Below are positions 50,319 to 59,568 of a stretch of DNA of 64,000 nucleotides, one piece after another. The translations under genes and the position numbers were made by a program. A model generated the notes under the pieces. It worked only from the letters and a program-made list of their open reading frames with translations, had not been told where the DNA came from and did not search any database. The stretch comes from Mesobacillus jeotgali (GTDB lineage Bacteria > Bacillota > Bacilli > Bacillales > Cytobacillaceae), in assembly GCF_014856545.2 (NCBI RefSeq), contig NZ_CP109811.1, forward strand, positions 4,520,001 through 4,584,000. Direction: 5' to 3'. Positions within the stretch are counted from its first letter, which is position 1; every line of letters begins with the position of its first letter.

Positions 50319-50916
50319 ACCTAAAAGGCAAACTAAAAATATAGCCGATATAGAAAAACAACTCTCGCATGAAAAACCGAACTTTACTATCCAGTGACTT
50401 ATACACAGAAGTTTGTGTCGGGGATGAGTAGGATTCCTCCATTCCAGTGTTTTTGGCCATTAGCATGGCTCTTTTCATATGTAAAGGATCGCTGACAATC
50501 GTAAATGTCCTGAAGTTTTGCTGAACTGCAATTTCATAAGCGTAGGTTAAGTTCTTTTCCGTAATTCTTGATTTCGTTTCAATCAGGATGTCCTCCGGGT
50601 TAACATTGTTTTTAATAGCATACTTCCTGGCAACCTCAGACTCTGCGTACATAGCGCCCTCACCCTTGCCGCCGGTAAAAATGATCTTATCGACGTACCC
50701 ATTCTCATAAAGCCAGATTGAATGATTGACCCGCTCGCGCAAAACAGGAGATGGCTCATCACCCCAGGCAGCAGCACCAAGCACCACAGCCACATCCGTT
50801 TTCACATGTTGAATCTTATTACTGAAAGACCAAATGCTGAACGCCGAATAGCTGATGAAAATAAATAGGACTAGTATTATGGCAAGCATTAATCTGACGC
50901 CGATTTTTTTGGTCAA
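50317..50916 (-). CDS. YdcF-family (ElyC/SanA/DUF218) envelope protein
   Basis: A 199-aa protein with an N-terminal membrane anchor (about 9-29) and a DUF218 domain: VAVVLGAAAWGDEPSPVL, IIFTGGKGEGAMYAESEVA, ETKSRITEKNLTYA and VSDPLHMKRAMLMAKN. Members act in cell-envelope or vancomycin-type resistance and lipid carrier metabolism in other bacteria; the reaction is unclear. TTG start with AAAGGA ten bases upstream. Converges on ywqA with 2 bp between its stop and the ywqA terminator. Confidence 0.8.
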   Translation of the reverse strand: MTKKIGVRLMLAIILVLFIFISYSAFSIWSFSNKIQHVKTDVAVVLGAAAWGDEPSPVLRERVNHSIWLYENGYVDKIIFTGGKGEGAMYAESEVARKYAIKNNVNPEDILIETKSRITEKNLTYAYEIAVQQNFRTFTIVSDPLHMKRAMLMAKNTGMEESYSSPTQTSVYKSLDSKVRFFMRELFFYIGYIFSLPFR

Positions 50917-51125
50917 TTGAAATCAATCCTTTGGCAGGGTGTTTTTTCTCCATTTTAGAAGGATTATCCAGTTTATTCAAATAAATAGAAAAAAACCGGC
51001 TATAAAAGCCGGAAGCAATATTGAGGGTATATTGGAGATCGGGTTATTGAATTTCTCTCTTAAAGATCCTTTTTGAGGCTATTATGAGGAAAATTCACAA
51101 GTGATGTAAAAAATAATTCCGTTCA

Positions 51126-51332
51126 TTATTTTCTTACGTATTCTTTTCTACTTGAATTTGGTCGTGGCGGTTCGGCAATGAAGGAGTAGACGCGATTGAT
51201 CTGCTGTTCTTTGGAAGCGGTTTCGAGCTGGCGGACACGCTTGGTGAGTTCGTCGATCTTCTCATTGTTTTTTCCAACCATTTTAATCAGGCTGACAAGC
51301 AGCTTTTCGATTGAGTCGGTTTCATTATGCAA
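51126..51332 (-). CDS. Small coiled-coil protein coupled to ssb
   Basis: A 68-aa protein with a predicted coiled coil (about 5-45, [19 protein letters not shown]). TTG start, with GAGGAG seven bases upstream. That site lies inside the last codons of ssb and the start overlaps the ssb stop by 8 bp, so it is probably translationally coupled. Unknown function. Confidence 0.65.
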   Translation of the reverse strand: MHNETDSIEKLLVSLIKMVGKNNEKIDELTKRVRQLETASKEQQINRVYSFIAEPPRPNSSRKEYVRK

Positions 51333-51741
51333 ATGGAAGCTCCTCTCTCTGCGGTGCTGCTGGTACAGTCTGCGGCTGTTGAGGTGGTTGTGAAGCTTGC
51401 GGCGCTTCCCTCGTACTGGCCGGTTTTGTGCTTAAAAACCTTACTCCTTCAGCAACGACTTCAGTCACGTAGACACGTTTACCTTCCTGGTTATCATAGT
51501 TCCGCGTTTGGATGCGGCCGGTGACTCCAAGGACGGAGCCTTTTTTACAATAATTCGATGTGTTTTCTGCTGTTTTTCCCCAGAGGATGCAGTGGACAAA
51601 ATCTGCTTCAATTTCGCCGCTGGCATTTTTGTAATGCCGGTTCACCGCAAGCGTTATATTCGATACCGCCTTGCCATCGGGTGTGTACCTGAGGTCCGGA
51701 TCCCTGGTCAGCCTGCCGACTAGCGTTACTTGATTGATCAC
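51325..51741 (-). CDS. ssb: Single-stranded DNA-binding protein
   Basis: A 138-aa OB-fold protein ([57 protein letters not shown]) with a Pro/Gln-rich linker and a short acidic tip REELPFA. The tip carries an extra Ala after the usual PF, and one fewer acidic residue than the DDDLPF of the replicative SSB. This is the ywpH/ssbB-type position beside ywpF in Bacillus, where the gene product serves competence and recombination. Starts at GTG (51741), with GGAG eight bases upstream; the longer frame lacks a site. Confidence 0.88.
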   Translation of the reverse strand: MINQVTLVGRLTRDPDLRYTPDGKAVSNITLAVNRHYKNASGEIEADFVHCILWGKTAENTSNYCKKGSVLGVTGRIQTRNYDNQEGKRVYVTEVVAEGVRFLSTKPASTREAPQASQPPQQPQTVPAAPQREELPFA

Positions 51742-51963
51742 TTTTTCATCTCCTTTCTCCTTGATATCCCGATGATATTCCTTTTTAGGGCTGCGGTAAA
51801 ATGGCGAAAATCGTGATTTGCCTGTAAAAAACCGAGTCAAACAGTCATGGGAACCCCGGATAATTGAGTTTTCTAACCATATCACCCTGCCAAAAATGAT
51901 TTTTACCAATTCTGAAATTTTTCTTTCGACAAAATGGCTTTTTTTCGTTTTCGATTCATACTG

Positions 51964-51972
51964 TGTTATAAT
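51964..51972 (+). promoter_or_regulatory. Extended -10 promoter of ywpF
   Basis: TGTTATAAT, a perfect extended -10 element 30 bp before the start codon; no good -35 is present. Confidence 0.6.
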
Positions 51973-52001
51973 TTGGACAAGAATTACGGGAGGTGGTTGA
52001 C

Positions 52002-52436
52002 ATGAAGACGTTTAAGTTGATTTCAATGCAGCTTGCTGATGATGATTCTTTAGTGGATATCGAAATGAAAGACGGCCTGATTATCAATAAAGAGGATGAG
52101 AAAGGAACCTGGCTCGTCGAGGTTTTTGCTGATCATAAATACATTCCGTATTTCCAGGATGCTTGCGACAATGACAAAGAAATCATCGTTCAAGTCGTCA
52201 TCACCAAACGGGAGAACGACCCGGCAGCCTTTTTGACCAAAGTTTGCTGCGTGAAGAAGCTGAAGACTCATGCCAGCATCCTCTTAACAGGCAAGCTCAC
52301 CAAGCCGAAGAGCGATTATCCTGAAAAACTGCTGGAGTATCTGCTTGATAAAGGATTCAAGGGCGAGGAACTGCTTGCAGAATTCAAGGAAAAAATCATA
52401 ACAAGGCCGCAGATTTTGCAGCCGAAAAAAGTGTAA
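52002..52436 (+). CDS. ywpF: YwpF-like protein
   Basis: A 144-aa protein matching the YwpF-like family of Bacillaceae ([15 protein letters not shown]..., [19 protein letters not shown]). Soluble, no signal or membrane segment. ATG at 52002 with GGAGG eight bases upstream. It stands next to ssb and diverges from it, as in Bacillus subtilis. Molecular function unknown. Confidence 0.82.
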   Translation: MKTFKLISMQLADDDSLVDIEMKDGLIINKEDEKGTWLVEVFADHKYIPYFQDACDNDKEIIVQVVITKRENDPAAFLTKVCCVKKLKTHASILLTGKLTKPKSDYPEKLLEYLLDKGFKGEELLAEFKEKIITRPQILQPKKV

Positions 52437-52438
52437 TG

Positions 52439-52471
52439 AAACTCCCGCTGACAGGCTGGAGTTTTTTTTTG
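52439..52471 (+). terminator. ywpF terminator
   Basis: AAACTCC / GGAGTTT with a long T-run. Confidence 0.85.
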
Positions 52472-52598
52472 CGAAAAAAGAGTGGCTAATTATAGTGGCA
52501 GGAATGACTGAGGGTTTCTCTGGGTATAACCCATTGGAGCTCTCCTTATCAAAAATAAATAGGCAGAACTGGCCCGTGCTTTTCGAGGTAAAATAAAT

Positions 52599-52622
52599 GG
52601 GCAGGAATTTTCACACCTGCCC
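52599..52622. terminator. Terminator of the acidic lipoprotein gene
   Basis: GGGCAGG / CCTGCCC seven-base stem, T-rich on both sides. Confidence 0.7.
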
Positions 52623-52630
52623 TTTTACCA

Positions 52631-52921
52631 TTATTGATCGTTATTGTCTTCGTCGTTCATATCAAGTTGATCTTCAACAGCGTCTTCGCCTGGCTCGTTG
52701 TTGTCCTCCATCATGTCACCGTCGTTTTCAGTGTTGATGTCGTTGTTTTCGCCGTTGTTGTCATCCATCATGCCGTCATCGTCGACATTGCCGTTGTCAT
52801 CCGCCGGATTCTCGATGTCCACATCATCATCTGGAGGAGGATCCTGGTCATTCGCACAGCCTGCAAGGAACATAGCCGATAGCAATGAGCCACCGATTAA
52901 CATTAATAGCTTTTTCTTCAT
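52631..52921 (-). CDS. Acidic Asp/Asn-rich lipoprotein
   Basis: A 96-aa protein with a lipobox (SAMFLAGC, Cys at about 22), so it is anchored by lipid after export. The mature part is almost wholly Asp/Asn/Glu/Gly/Met low-complexity sequence with three MM or DM clusters. No domain. Could bind cations or serve as a spacer. AAAGGGG lies upstream of ATG. Single gene. Confidence 0.7.
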   Translation of the reverse strand: MKKKLLMLIGGSLLSAMFLAGCANDQDPPPDDDVDIENPADDNGNVDDDGMMDDNNGENNDINTENDGDMMEDNNEPGEDAVEDQLDMNDEDNNDQ

Positions 52922-53282
52922 GAGTAAAAGCCCCTTTCATTAATAGGTATTTTTGAGACCTGTTGCACGGGTCTGCTGTTATATTGCCCACCAATGAAAA
53001 AAACTTGCATGTTTTTTTGTAAAAATTACCCGTTTTTTATGCAGATAAATTTTTTCGTGACATTGTCCAGAGGTTATGGAGCATAGTTTATCGAAAATAA
53101 CATCGTTTTCCATAAAAATTGGACCTCTTATGGAGCTGGTAAAATTATTCTCTTAGTTTTAGTCGATAATTTCTCAAAAATGTCCGTTATTCTCCCGAAA
53201 CTCATCGTGAATCTTTCACTTATCTTCCAAAATCTCTCGAAAACCGCTCGGAATCTCTCGTTTTTCCTAATTATGTAAAAAA

Positions 53283-53307
53283 GAACCCACCATGACGCGT
53301 TGGGTCC
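53283..53307 (-). terminator. fabZ terminator
   Basis: GGACCCA / TGGGTTC stem (one G-T pair) with six Ts on the minus strand. The remainder of the 52922-53317 gap has several AATCTCTCG-like words, but no gene. Confidence 0.75.
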
Positions 53308-53317
53308 CCTTCTAAAC

Positions 53318-53740
53318 TTATTTAATCGCAAATGTAATCTCTGCTTCACAAGCCAGCTCACCATCTACTGTAGCGACGGCTTTTCCTTTTCCAATCGGCC
53401 CGCGCAGCTTGATCATTTCCACCTCAAGGCGAAGCTGATCGCCTGGTTTAACCTGCCTTTTAAAACGGCAGTTGTCGATGCCGGCGAAGAAGCCGATTTT
53501 GCCGCGGTTTTCTTCCAGCTTCAAAACGGCAACTGCTCCAACCTGCGCCAATGCTTCCACGATCAGCACACCGGGCATGACCGGGTAATCAGGAAAATGG
53601 CCGTTGAAGAATTCTTCGTTTGCTGTTACATTCTTGATGCCCACTGCTCTTTTTCCTTCTTCGATTTCGACAATTTTATCAACAAGCAAAAATGGATAGC
53701 GGTGCGGGATGATTTCTTTGATTTGGGTAATGTCCAACAT
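53318..53740 (-). CDS. fabZ: 3-hydroxyacyl-ACP dehydratase FabZ
   Basis: A 140-aa hotdog-fold enzyme of fatty acid elongation that dehydrates beta-hydroxyacyl-ACP. The motifs [31 protein letters not shown] (catalytic His and Glu) and [12 protein letters not shown] are all intact. AGGAGG before ATG. Follows the flhO-flhP-epuA-like unit and is separated from it by a terminator. Confidence 0.96.
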   Translation of the reverse strand: MLDITQIKEIIPHRYPFLLVDKIVEIEEGKRAVGIKNVTANEEFFNGHFPDYPVMPGVLIVEALAQVGAVAVLKLEENRGKIGFFAGIDNCRFKRQVKPGDQLRLEVEMIKLRGPIGKGKAVATVDGELACEAEITFAIK

Positions 53741-53795
53741 TTTTAGTACCTCCTACTAATACTTACTAACTATTGTACTAAATAAACCAAATAAA

Positions 53796-53819
53796 AAGGA
53801 AGGGAAATCTCCCTTCCTT
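53796..53819. terminator. Terminator of the flagellar/epuA-like unit
   Basis: AAGGAAGGGA / TCCCTTCCTT ten-base stem with TTTTTATTT on the minus strand. Confidence 0.85.
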
Positions 53820-53827
53820 CTGAAAAA

Positions 53828-54088
53828 TTATTCTCTGTTAACCAGATCAATAATATGAGTCCAAGTTGACTTTTCAAAAACATCCTTCGCTTCGCCCCCG
53901 CCCATCACGGCATAACCGAACATGGCGCCCAGCACGATGCTTGCGGCTAACAGAAGGATCACAATCATAATCCGAAGCCAGATCGGAATAAGGCGAACCC
54001 GGATTCTTTTCTTTTTTTCGCGTGTCTTCTTGTTCTTTTTCACTTCTTCACGCGTTATTGCTTCTTGATTATTCTCGTTCAAAGCCAT
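53828..54088 (-). CDS. Small basic membrane protein annotated as RNA polymerase beta-subunit-like (EpuA type)
   Basis: An 86-aa protein with a charged N-terminal half (EEVKKNKKTREKKKRIRVRL), one membrane segment (about 40-62, IMIVILLLAASIVLGAMFGYA) and a short extracytoplasmic tail. Such proteins are often named DNA-directed RNA polymerase beta, but the resemblance is to EpuA (a small membrane protein near mur genes), and no polymerase motif is present. Begins 19 bp after flhP, so probably in the flhO-flhP operon. The ATG at 54088 is chosen over the upstream ATG, on start context. Confidence 0.7.
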   Translation of the reverse strand: MALNENNQEAITREEVKKNKKTREKKKRIRVRLIPIWLRIMIVILLLAASIVLGAMFGYAVMGGGEAKDVFEKSTWTHIIDLVNRE

Positions 54089-54107
54089 TTTGATTGTTCT
54101 TCCCCTC

Positions 54108-54956
54108 TTAACGGATTCCATTCACTAGCCCGAGCATTTGATCGGCCAATGTAATCGATTTTGAGTGGAACTGATAGCTCCGCTGTACATTGATTAAATC
54201 CGTCATTTCTTTACTCATATCTACATTCGATTGCTCGAGGACACCTTGCTGGATGGCGATTTGATTCCTCAGAGGGCCTGTCAGGTTCGTCATGACCTCT
54301 TCCTCCGTTACGCCAAGCTCAGCCAGATTGTCTGGCAATCCAAGCAGATTCGCCCCTTTTTGCTCTAAAAATTGAGGCTTATTAATCAATACTACACCAA
54401 GATTCACTTCTTGGCTTGTCCCATTGTACATTTCCGCTGTTAAAAGGCCTGATTGATTGATATTAAACTTTTTGACATTCCCAGTTATAGTGATTGGCTG
54501 GTTGTTCTCGTCAAGAATCGCATGCCCATCACTATTGACAAGCATTGACTCATTATCAGATAGCGGCGACAGGTAAAGTGCACCGTTACGTGTCAATCGC
54601 ATCGCTGAGCTGCCATCCTCATTCTGGACCATCGCACGGTAAAATTGGCCTTCTGCCGTAAAAGCAGTATCCAACGGCCTGTCCGTCGTCTTGATATTGC
54701 CTTGCGTCAGATTCATCTGTATCTGGCCTAATCTTGCCCCATTACCCTGGCGAATATTAAATGGTGTCAGCCGGTTCTGCGGCTCAAGCGCATTATTAGG
54801 CTGGTTGCGATATTCCTGTACAAGCAGGTCGGTAAAAGACGCTTCCCTGCGCTTGTATCCGGCTGTATCGACATTTGCCAGGTTGTTGCTGATCATGTCC
54901 ATCTGCTTTTGCAGCTGGGATAATGTATTGGTTGCGGTAAACATTGTTCTGTTCAT
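54108..54956 (-). CDS. flhP: Flagellar basal body rod protein FlhP (FlgG-like)
   Basis: A 282-aa rod/hook-type protein. N-terminal SNNLANVDTAGYKRREASF and C-terminal LEQSNVDMSKEMTDLINVQR are the flagellar basal body rod signatures that form the coiled ends of axial proteins. Probably a distal-rod component. GAGG upstream of ATG; downstream of flhO in one operon. Confidence 0.92.
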   Translation of the reverse strand: MNRTMFTATNTLSQLQKQMDMISNNLANVDTAGYKRREASFTDLLVQEYRNQPNNALEPQNRLTPFNIRQGNGARLGQIQMNLTQGNIKTTDRPLDTAFTAEGQFYRAMVQNEDGSSAMRLTRNGALYLSPLSDNESMLVNSDGHAILDENNQPITITGNVKKFNINQSGLLTAEMYNGTSQEVNLGVVLINKPQFLEQKGANLLGLPDNLAELGVTEEEVMTNLTGPLRNQIAIQQGVLEQSNVDMSKEMTDLINVQRSYQFHSKSITLADQMLGLVNGIR

Positions 54957-55020
54957 ATTTTATACCTCAAACCGCTTTCAGTATAGGAGAGCGATTCCTT
55001 TTAAAATTTGATCCAGAATT

Positions 55021-55839
55021 CTATAGCCTTCCGATTTCGTTCGCAGCCTTTTCCATGCTTTTATCATAAGCCTGGAGAATCTTCTGATTCGCTTCGAACG
55101 CTCGATAAGCTGACATCATGTCGGTCATCGTCCTGCTGATATCGACGTTGGATTGTTCAAGGAAACCTTGCTGAGTCCTGAACTGAACACCCGCAGTGCC
55201 AAAAGCAAACGGCAATTCGCCGCCATCTTCTGTGCGGAACAGCCCGTCGCCTTCTTTTACCATCCGCAGCGGATTATTCGCATAAGCAACACCAAGTGTA
55301 GCACTCTCGCCATTTTCACCTGTCAGGATCCCGCCTTCCGAGACTGTAAAACGGTCACTCGAGAGCTGGATAGGCTGGCCAGCTGAATTCAGCACATAGT
55401 GGCCGCTGCCAGTCGTCAAATACCCTTGCGCATCAATCGTGAAATTTCCATTCCTTGTATAACGAACTGTACCGTCCGTGTTTTGCAAAGTAAAAAACAC
55501 CGAGCCATTATCAGGCATATTTATATCAAGCAGCGCCAAATCCGTCTTCCGTCCCGTTTCGCGCAAATCACCCTGGATGAATTTCGGAACCGCTTCCTGC
55601 ATGTATACACCTGTATTGATTGTGCCAATCTCCCTGTTGAACGGCAGATTCAAGCCATTCTCTGTCGGGATTTGCTGCTTGTCGAAGCGCTGCAGCAGCA
55701 TTTCCGGGAACGCCCGCATTCCCGCCTGGTCGGCTTTGTATCCCGGCGTATTGGCATTTGACATATTATTCGTCAGCATTTCCGTCCTGCGCTGCTGTGC
55801 AAGCATACCGGAAGCTACTGTATAAAAACCTTTGAACAT
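55021..55839 (-). CDS. flhO: Flagellar basal body rod protein FlhO (FlgG-like)
   Basis: A 272-aa protein with MFKGFYTVASGMLAQQRR and NNMSNANTPGYKADQAG at the N-terminus and LEQSNVDISRTMTDMMSAYR at the C-terminus, the axial rod signature. It precedes flhP in the Bacillus order mbl-flhO-flhP. GAGGTGG before ATG. An intergenic repeat element separates it from mbl. Confidence 0.93.
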   Translation of the reverse strand: MFKGFYTVASGMLAQQRRTEMLTNNMSNANTPGYKADQAGMRAFPEMLLQRFDKQQIPTENGLNLPFNREIGTINTGVYMQEAVPKFIQGDLRETGRKTDLALLDINMPDNGSVFFTLQNTDGTVRYTRNGNFTIDAQGYLTTGSGHYVLNSAGQPIQLSSDRFTVSEGGILTGENGESATLGVAYANNPLRMVKEGDGLFRTEDGGELPFAFGTAGVQFRTQQGFLEQSNVDISRTMTDMMSAYRAFEANQKILQAYDKSMEKAANEIGRL

Positions 55840-55852
55840 AGTTCCACCTCAC

Positions 55853-55972
55853 GAAAAGCGCAAGCGCCTTGGTCATCCCCGACAAGCGCTGGAGGGCCGA
55901 CCGGTGAAGTCGTTCTTTGACTTCATTGGGCGGACCGAAGCGACCTCGAGGGGATAGGCGCTGGAGCTAGAC
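55853..55972. repeat. About 120-bp dispersed Bacillus-type intergenic repeat
   Basis: Begins GAAAAGCGCAAGCGCC and includes GACAAGCGCTGGAG twice in variant form, near both ends. A shorter copy lies at 35174. It resembles a widespread repeat of Bacillus chromosomes (recognition from memory). The rest of the 327-bp gap is AT-rich and ends with the mbl terminator. Confidence 0.7.
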
Positions 55973-56116
55973 AGTTATCTAATTTTAAATTCTATAACAG
56001 GGAATTTTTTCACTACTCTCTATTATAAGAAATATATCGGCAAGAAACATTAAAAATTTGCAGGAAAATGTAGGATTTTGGGTTTTATTCCAGAAAAATT
56101 GGGTAAAACCGAAAAA

Positions 56117-56161
56117 AAATCTGGAATCCTTCAGCAGTTTTACCGAAGCAATTCCAGATTT
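56117..56161 (-). terminator. mbl terminator
   Basis: AAATCTGGAAT / ATTCCAGATTT eleven-base stem with a T-run on the minus strand. Confidence 0.9.
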
Positions 56162-56166
56162 TTGTT

Positions 56167-57171
56167 TTAGACGATTCTGCGTCGACCTGCGATCCGGTCG
56201 ATGTTATCAAGCATGATTCCTGTGCCGATAGCCACGCAATCCATTGGGTTATCGGCAATTAACACCGGAACCTTCAATTCTTCCTGCATCAACTGGTCGA
56301 TGCCGTGAAGCAAGGCACCGCCGCCTGTCAGAATGACACCGCGGTCAATGATGTCAGCGGATAATTCAGGTGGAGTTTTCTCAAGCACTGTTTTAGCCGC
56401 TTGTACAATCACAGCAACTGATTCCCTTAATGCCTTTTCGATTTCTTCGGAACGAACCGTAATCGTGCGCGGAAGTCCGGATACCATATCACGGCCGCGG
56501 ATTTCCATTTCCTCACTGCGGCTGCCCGGGAAGACAGTTCCGATTTGAATTTTGATATTTTCAGCTGTTCTCTCGCCGATTAACAGCTTATATTCACGTT
56601 TAATGTAATTTAAAATTTCAGCGTCGAATTTGTCGCCGGCCATTTTAATCGATTGAGACGTAACGATGTCTCCCATTGAAAGGACAGCTACATCCGTCGT
56701 GCCGCCGCCGATATCGACAACCATGTTCCCGCTAGGCTGGAAGATATCCATGCCAGCGCCGATTGCCGCAACCTTTGGCTCTTCTTCAAGGTAAACCTTC
56801 TTGCCGCCGCTCTTTTCAGCTGCTTCCTTGATCGCTTTCTGCTCCACGCTCGTAATGTTCGTCGGGCAGCAAATCAGGATGCGCGGCTTGGAAAGGAAGC
56901 CTTTTACGTTCAATTTATTGATAAAATGTTTAAGCATAGACTCCGTTACATCGAAGTCCGCAATAACCCCATCCTTCAACGGGCGAATCGCTACGATATT
57001 GCCAGGTGTACGCCCAACCATCTTGCGCGCCTCTTCCCCAACAGCCAAAACCTTGTTCGTGTTCTTATCAATCGCCACAACAGACGGTTCATTCAAGACA
57101 ATTCCTCGACCTTTAACATGGATCAACACATTGGCTGTACCAAGGTCAATCCCGATATCCCTTGCAAACAT
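56167..57171 (-). CDS. mbl: MreB-like cell-shape protein Mbl
   Basis: A 334-aa actin homologue. DIGIDLGTANVLIHVKGRG (phosphate 1), DIGGGTTDVAVLS (phosphate 2) and LTGGGALLHGI (adenosine motif) are intact. Mbl filaments guide lateral cell wall synthesis. The sequence and its place between spoIIID and flhO match Mbl rather than MreB or MreBH. AAGGAGG eight bases upstream of ATG. Confidence 0.96.
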   Translation of the reverse strand: MFARDIGIDLGTANVLIHVKGRGIVLNEPSVVAIDKNTNKVLAVGEEARKMVGRTPGNIVAIRPLKDGVIADFDVTESMLKHFINKLNVKGFLSKPRILICCPTNITSVEQKAIKEAAEKSGGKKVYLEEEPKVAAIGAGMDIFQPSGNMVVDIGGGTTDVAVLSMGDIVTSQSIKMAGDKFDAEILNYIKREYKLLIGERTAENIKIQIGTVFPGSRSEEMEIRGRDMVSGLPRTITVRSEEIEKALRESVAVIVQAAKTVLEKTPPELSADIIDRGVILTGGGALLHGIDQLMQEELKVPVLIADNPMDCVAIGTGIMLDNIDRIAGRRRIV

Positions 57172-57635
57172 TTTGCTTTTTCCTCCTTGACAAATGGCTG
57201 GCTGCGGCTGATTAAGCCTCGTGATCTCAGCTGACGAAAAGCCTCATCTATGTAAAAATAGATCGCGATGTCCGAGAATACACAGACGCTGCCGCAATCT
57301 GCGAACCATATTCTACCCTAATTGTTTATTTTATCACAACAATGTTAAATAAGTAACTTCCAGCTGAAAAATTTGAAACATTTTGTTTAAATTTGTCACA
57401 ATTAAAAGGTTGAATAATTCAGAAGCACTTGTTCAAGTGGATAAAGAGGTCTTGTCCGTTTTTCCCCTTGATAAAAAGGCGGCAGCCTCCGCTATGTATT
57501 AAAGCAGAATCATACACGCCTTTTGTGGCGATGCCCGGCTTTTCTGGATCTAAGCTGGGCATTTTTCATTCTTATGTCGGCAAATTTCACAATGCTGAAT
57601 TACGGTCCCTCCAATCTGTCTGTTTCAACCTTTCT
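57172..57635. other. mbl upstream / spoIIID downstream region
   Basis: A GCGG-loop-CCGC hairpin with TTTTT lies near 57476-57500 (minus strand) and a GCCC..GGGC hairpin near 57523-57565. Both could end spoIIID transcription. No gene is seen. Confidence 0.45.
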
Positions 57636-57908
57636 TCATTTAACCGGCTCTTCTTCCCTTTCCTCTTTGCGGTATTTCATTTTCGTGGCTTCGCCGCCTC
57701 TCAGGTGACGGATCGATTTATGATAATCAAGGATTTCTTTTACTTCATTGGCAAGGTCAGGGTTGATCTCAGGCAATCTTTCTGTCAGGTCTTTATGGAC
57801 TGTACTTTTGGATACGCCAAACTCCTTCGCTATGACACGAACTGTTTTTCTCGTCTCCACGATATACTTTCCAATCTTGATTGTTCTCTCTTTGATGTAA
57901 TCGTGCAC
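57636..57908 (-). CDS. spoIIID: Sporulation transcription factor SpoIIID
   Basis: A 90-aa helix-turn-helix regulator of mother-cell genes. MHDYIKERTIKIGKYIVETR, TVRVIAKEFGVSKSTVHKDL (HTH, about 23-42) and HKSIRHLRGGEATKMKYRK match the family end to end. GTG start at 57908 is chosen: GGAGGG eight bases upstream, and it gives the family's length; the 44 upstream in-frame codons are not part of it. Marks a spore former. Confidence 0.96.
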   Translation of the reverse strand: MHDYIKERTIKIGKYIVETRKTVRVIAKEFGVSKSTVHKDLTERLPEINPDLANEVKEILDYHKSIRHLRGGEATKMKYRKEEREEEPVK

Positions 57909-58298
57909 ACCACTCGCCCTCCCTAAATTGGATGTGAGAAGTGTGAAATGAGACTCGCTTTTATCGGCTAATATTGCATTCCGCAAAAATTTCGCTGCGG
58001 CAGAAGGTTGGTCCTTCTGGATATTACTAAGATTAATCATGTCCCCGGCTGGATTCTCATATTGTTCAAACGATTCCTCACCTCAAACACTCTCTTTGTC
58101 GGTTTGTAACATTTTATTAGCTTGGTTGAGGATATATGCACGAAAAAAGCAATAGGGACAAGGTATTGTAAAGTTTTTTGAAAAATTCAACTATTTTAAG
58201 CAGAAAAACTTTCCTATATACCCATTTTTATGTACACAAAAACCTGTTTCTTCCCGAATTTCTGTTGAGGAGTGAATTTTTATTGGGGGAGAAGAGAC

Positions 58299-59093
58299 TT
58301 GATTACCTACAGACAGACTAGAAAACAGAGAATCAGAGAGCAAAAACGCAAAGTAACCTTAAAAAGGAACAGAAAGCTGATCGGTGCAGCTGTAGCCGGT
58401 TCGGTGGCTGCGGGATTGCTGCTTGGTTTCGGCCAAAAGAAGACAGATGCGGTCGGATCCTTTTATACCGTAAAGAAGGGCGATACACTATACAGCCTGG
58501 CTAAGGAATTCGATACATCGGTTGAGATGCTTCAGGAAGTGAACTCACTATCAACAGATTTCATAAGAGCCGGACAGCAGCTGGAGGTACCTCTCGAGGC
58601 TGAAGCGGGTGTTTATATTGTGAAAAAAGGAGACACTTTGTTCTCCCTGGCAAAAAAATACGGGGTAACCGTGAAGGATTTAAAAAAGGAAAATAAATTA
58701 GTCAGTGATTCTATTTATGTTGGACAAGCCCTTTCAGTACCGACTCATGGTTTCGAAACTGCTGAAGGAATTTACATCGCCAATCCAGGGGATACGCTGT
58801 TCAATATCTCCCAGCGATTCGATGTCAGCTTGAAAGAATTAAAGCAGGCTAACGGGTTGAAGGAAGACATGGTGCTGATTGGCCAGCAGCTCGTCATTCC
58901 CGGTGAAATTGAATTCATGGATGCAACCATTTCCGGGGCAGCCGATAATTTCACTGTTGAGTTCGAGTCCGACGGGGATGCAGTTCCATTGAAGGTTTCC
59001 TATAAAACAGCACGGAAATATGAGGAGCTTGCTGGGCAGCGGGTCCTCGCTTCTTATAAAAATGGTGCGTTGATTGATATGCAATTAAATTGA
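58299..59093 (+). CDS. LysM-repeat membrane protein
   Basis: A 264-aa protein with a basic N-terminus ([12 protein letters not shown]...), one membrane segment (about 30-48, [18 protein letters not shown]), then three LysM domains (about 57-100, 106-148, 160-202; each begins YxVKKGDTL or IANPGDTL) and a C-terminal beta domain. LysM binds N-acetylglucosamine chains in peptidoglycan or spore cortex. TTG at 58299 is chosen because GGGGGAG lies seven bases upstream; a GTG at 58272 has its site too close. Divergent from spoIIID; not homologous to SpoIIQ. Spore or wall role inferred. Confidence 0.82.
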   Translation: MITYRQTRKQRIREQKRKVTLKRNRKLIGAAVAGSVAAGLLLGFGQKKTDAVGSFYTVKKGDTLYSLAKEFDTSVEMLQEVNSLSTDFIRAGQQLEVPLEAEAGVYIVKKGDTLFSLAKKYGVTVKDLKKENKLVSDSIYVGQALSVPTHGFETAEGIYIANPGDTLFNISQRFDVSLKELKQANGLKEDMVLIGQQLVIPGEIEFMDATISGAADNFTVEFESDGDAVPLKVSYKTARKYEELAGQRVLASYKNGALIDMQLN

Positions 59094-59108
59094 AATGGTT
59101 AGAAAAAG

Positions 59109-59143
59109 ATGCTTGGAGTACAGAGAACTCTAAGCATTTTTTT
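59109..59143 (+). terminator. LysM gene terminator
   Basis: ATGCTTGGAGT / ACTCTAAGCAT stem followed by TTTTTTT. Confidence 0.88.
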
Positions 59144-59168
59144 GCGCTCTAAAAAGGGCATCCAGTCA

Positions 59169-59558
59169 TTATTTGTCCATAGAATTATTTATGAAAAGAT
59201 AAATAGTGTAGTATACAAATGTCAAAAAAGATACCATATACAAGTTGGAGAAATCCGTTTCACCATAAACCAAGTATGTAAAACCTATCCAGCCCAATAC
59301 TCCACTTAGAATCATGAAGAAAATATGCTTAAGATAATCGACAAATTTTCCAGTTGCAGGAACAGGGTTCATTACCACTGAATATATAACTCCCCCTATT
59401 AAAACCAATGGAATCACAAAGAATACCATCGATATCAAACTCGTCAGTAACGTGGAGAACACTACCTTTTTTAGCCTATTTCCTATCATATTTCCTTTTG
59501 CCCCCATACTAATTACAAATAGTATCCAGAACCCCTCAGGATTTTTAACTATACACAT
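59169..59558 (-). CDS. Small multi-pass membrane protein
   Basis: Up to 129 aa with three or four hydrophobic segments (about 35-60, 75-95, 105-122). The start is uncertain; Met19 or Met25 are likelier than the first codon, and no well-spaced site is visible. No family recognised. It may form one disrupted gene with the 73-codon frame just upstream. Confidence 0.4.
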   Translation of the reverse strand: MCIVKNPEGFWILFVISMGAKGNMIGNRLKKVVFSTLLTSLISMVFFVIPLVLIGGVIYSVVMNPVPATGKFVDYLKHIFFMILSGVLGWIGFTYLVYGETDFSNLYMVSFLTFVYYTIYLFINNSMDK

Positions 59559-59568
59559 TTTAATATAT

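Noticed and set aside
57909..58040. N-terminal extension of SpoIIID
   Set aside because: The family begins at the GTG (MHDYIKERTI), which has its own well-spaced Shine-Dalgarno site.
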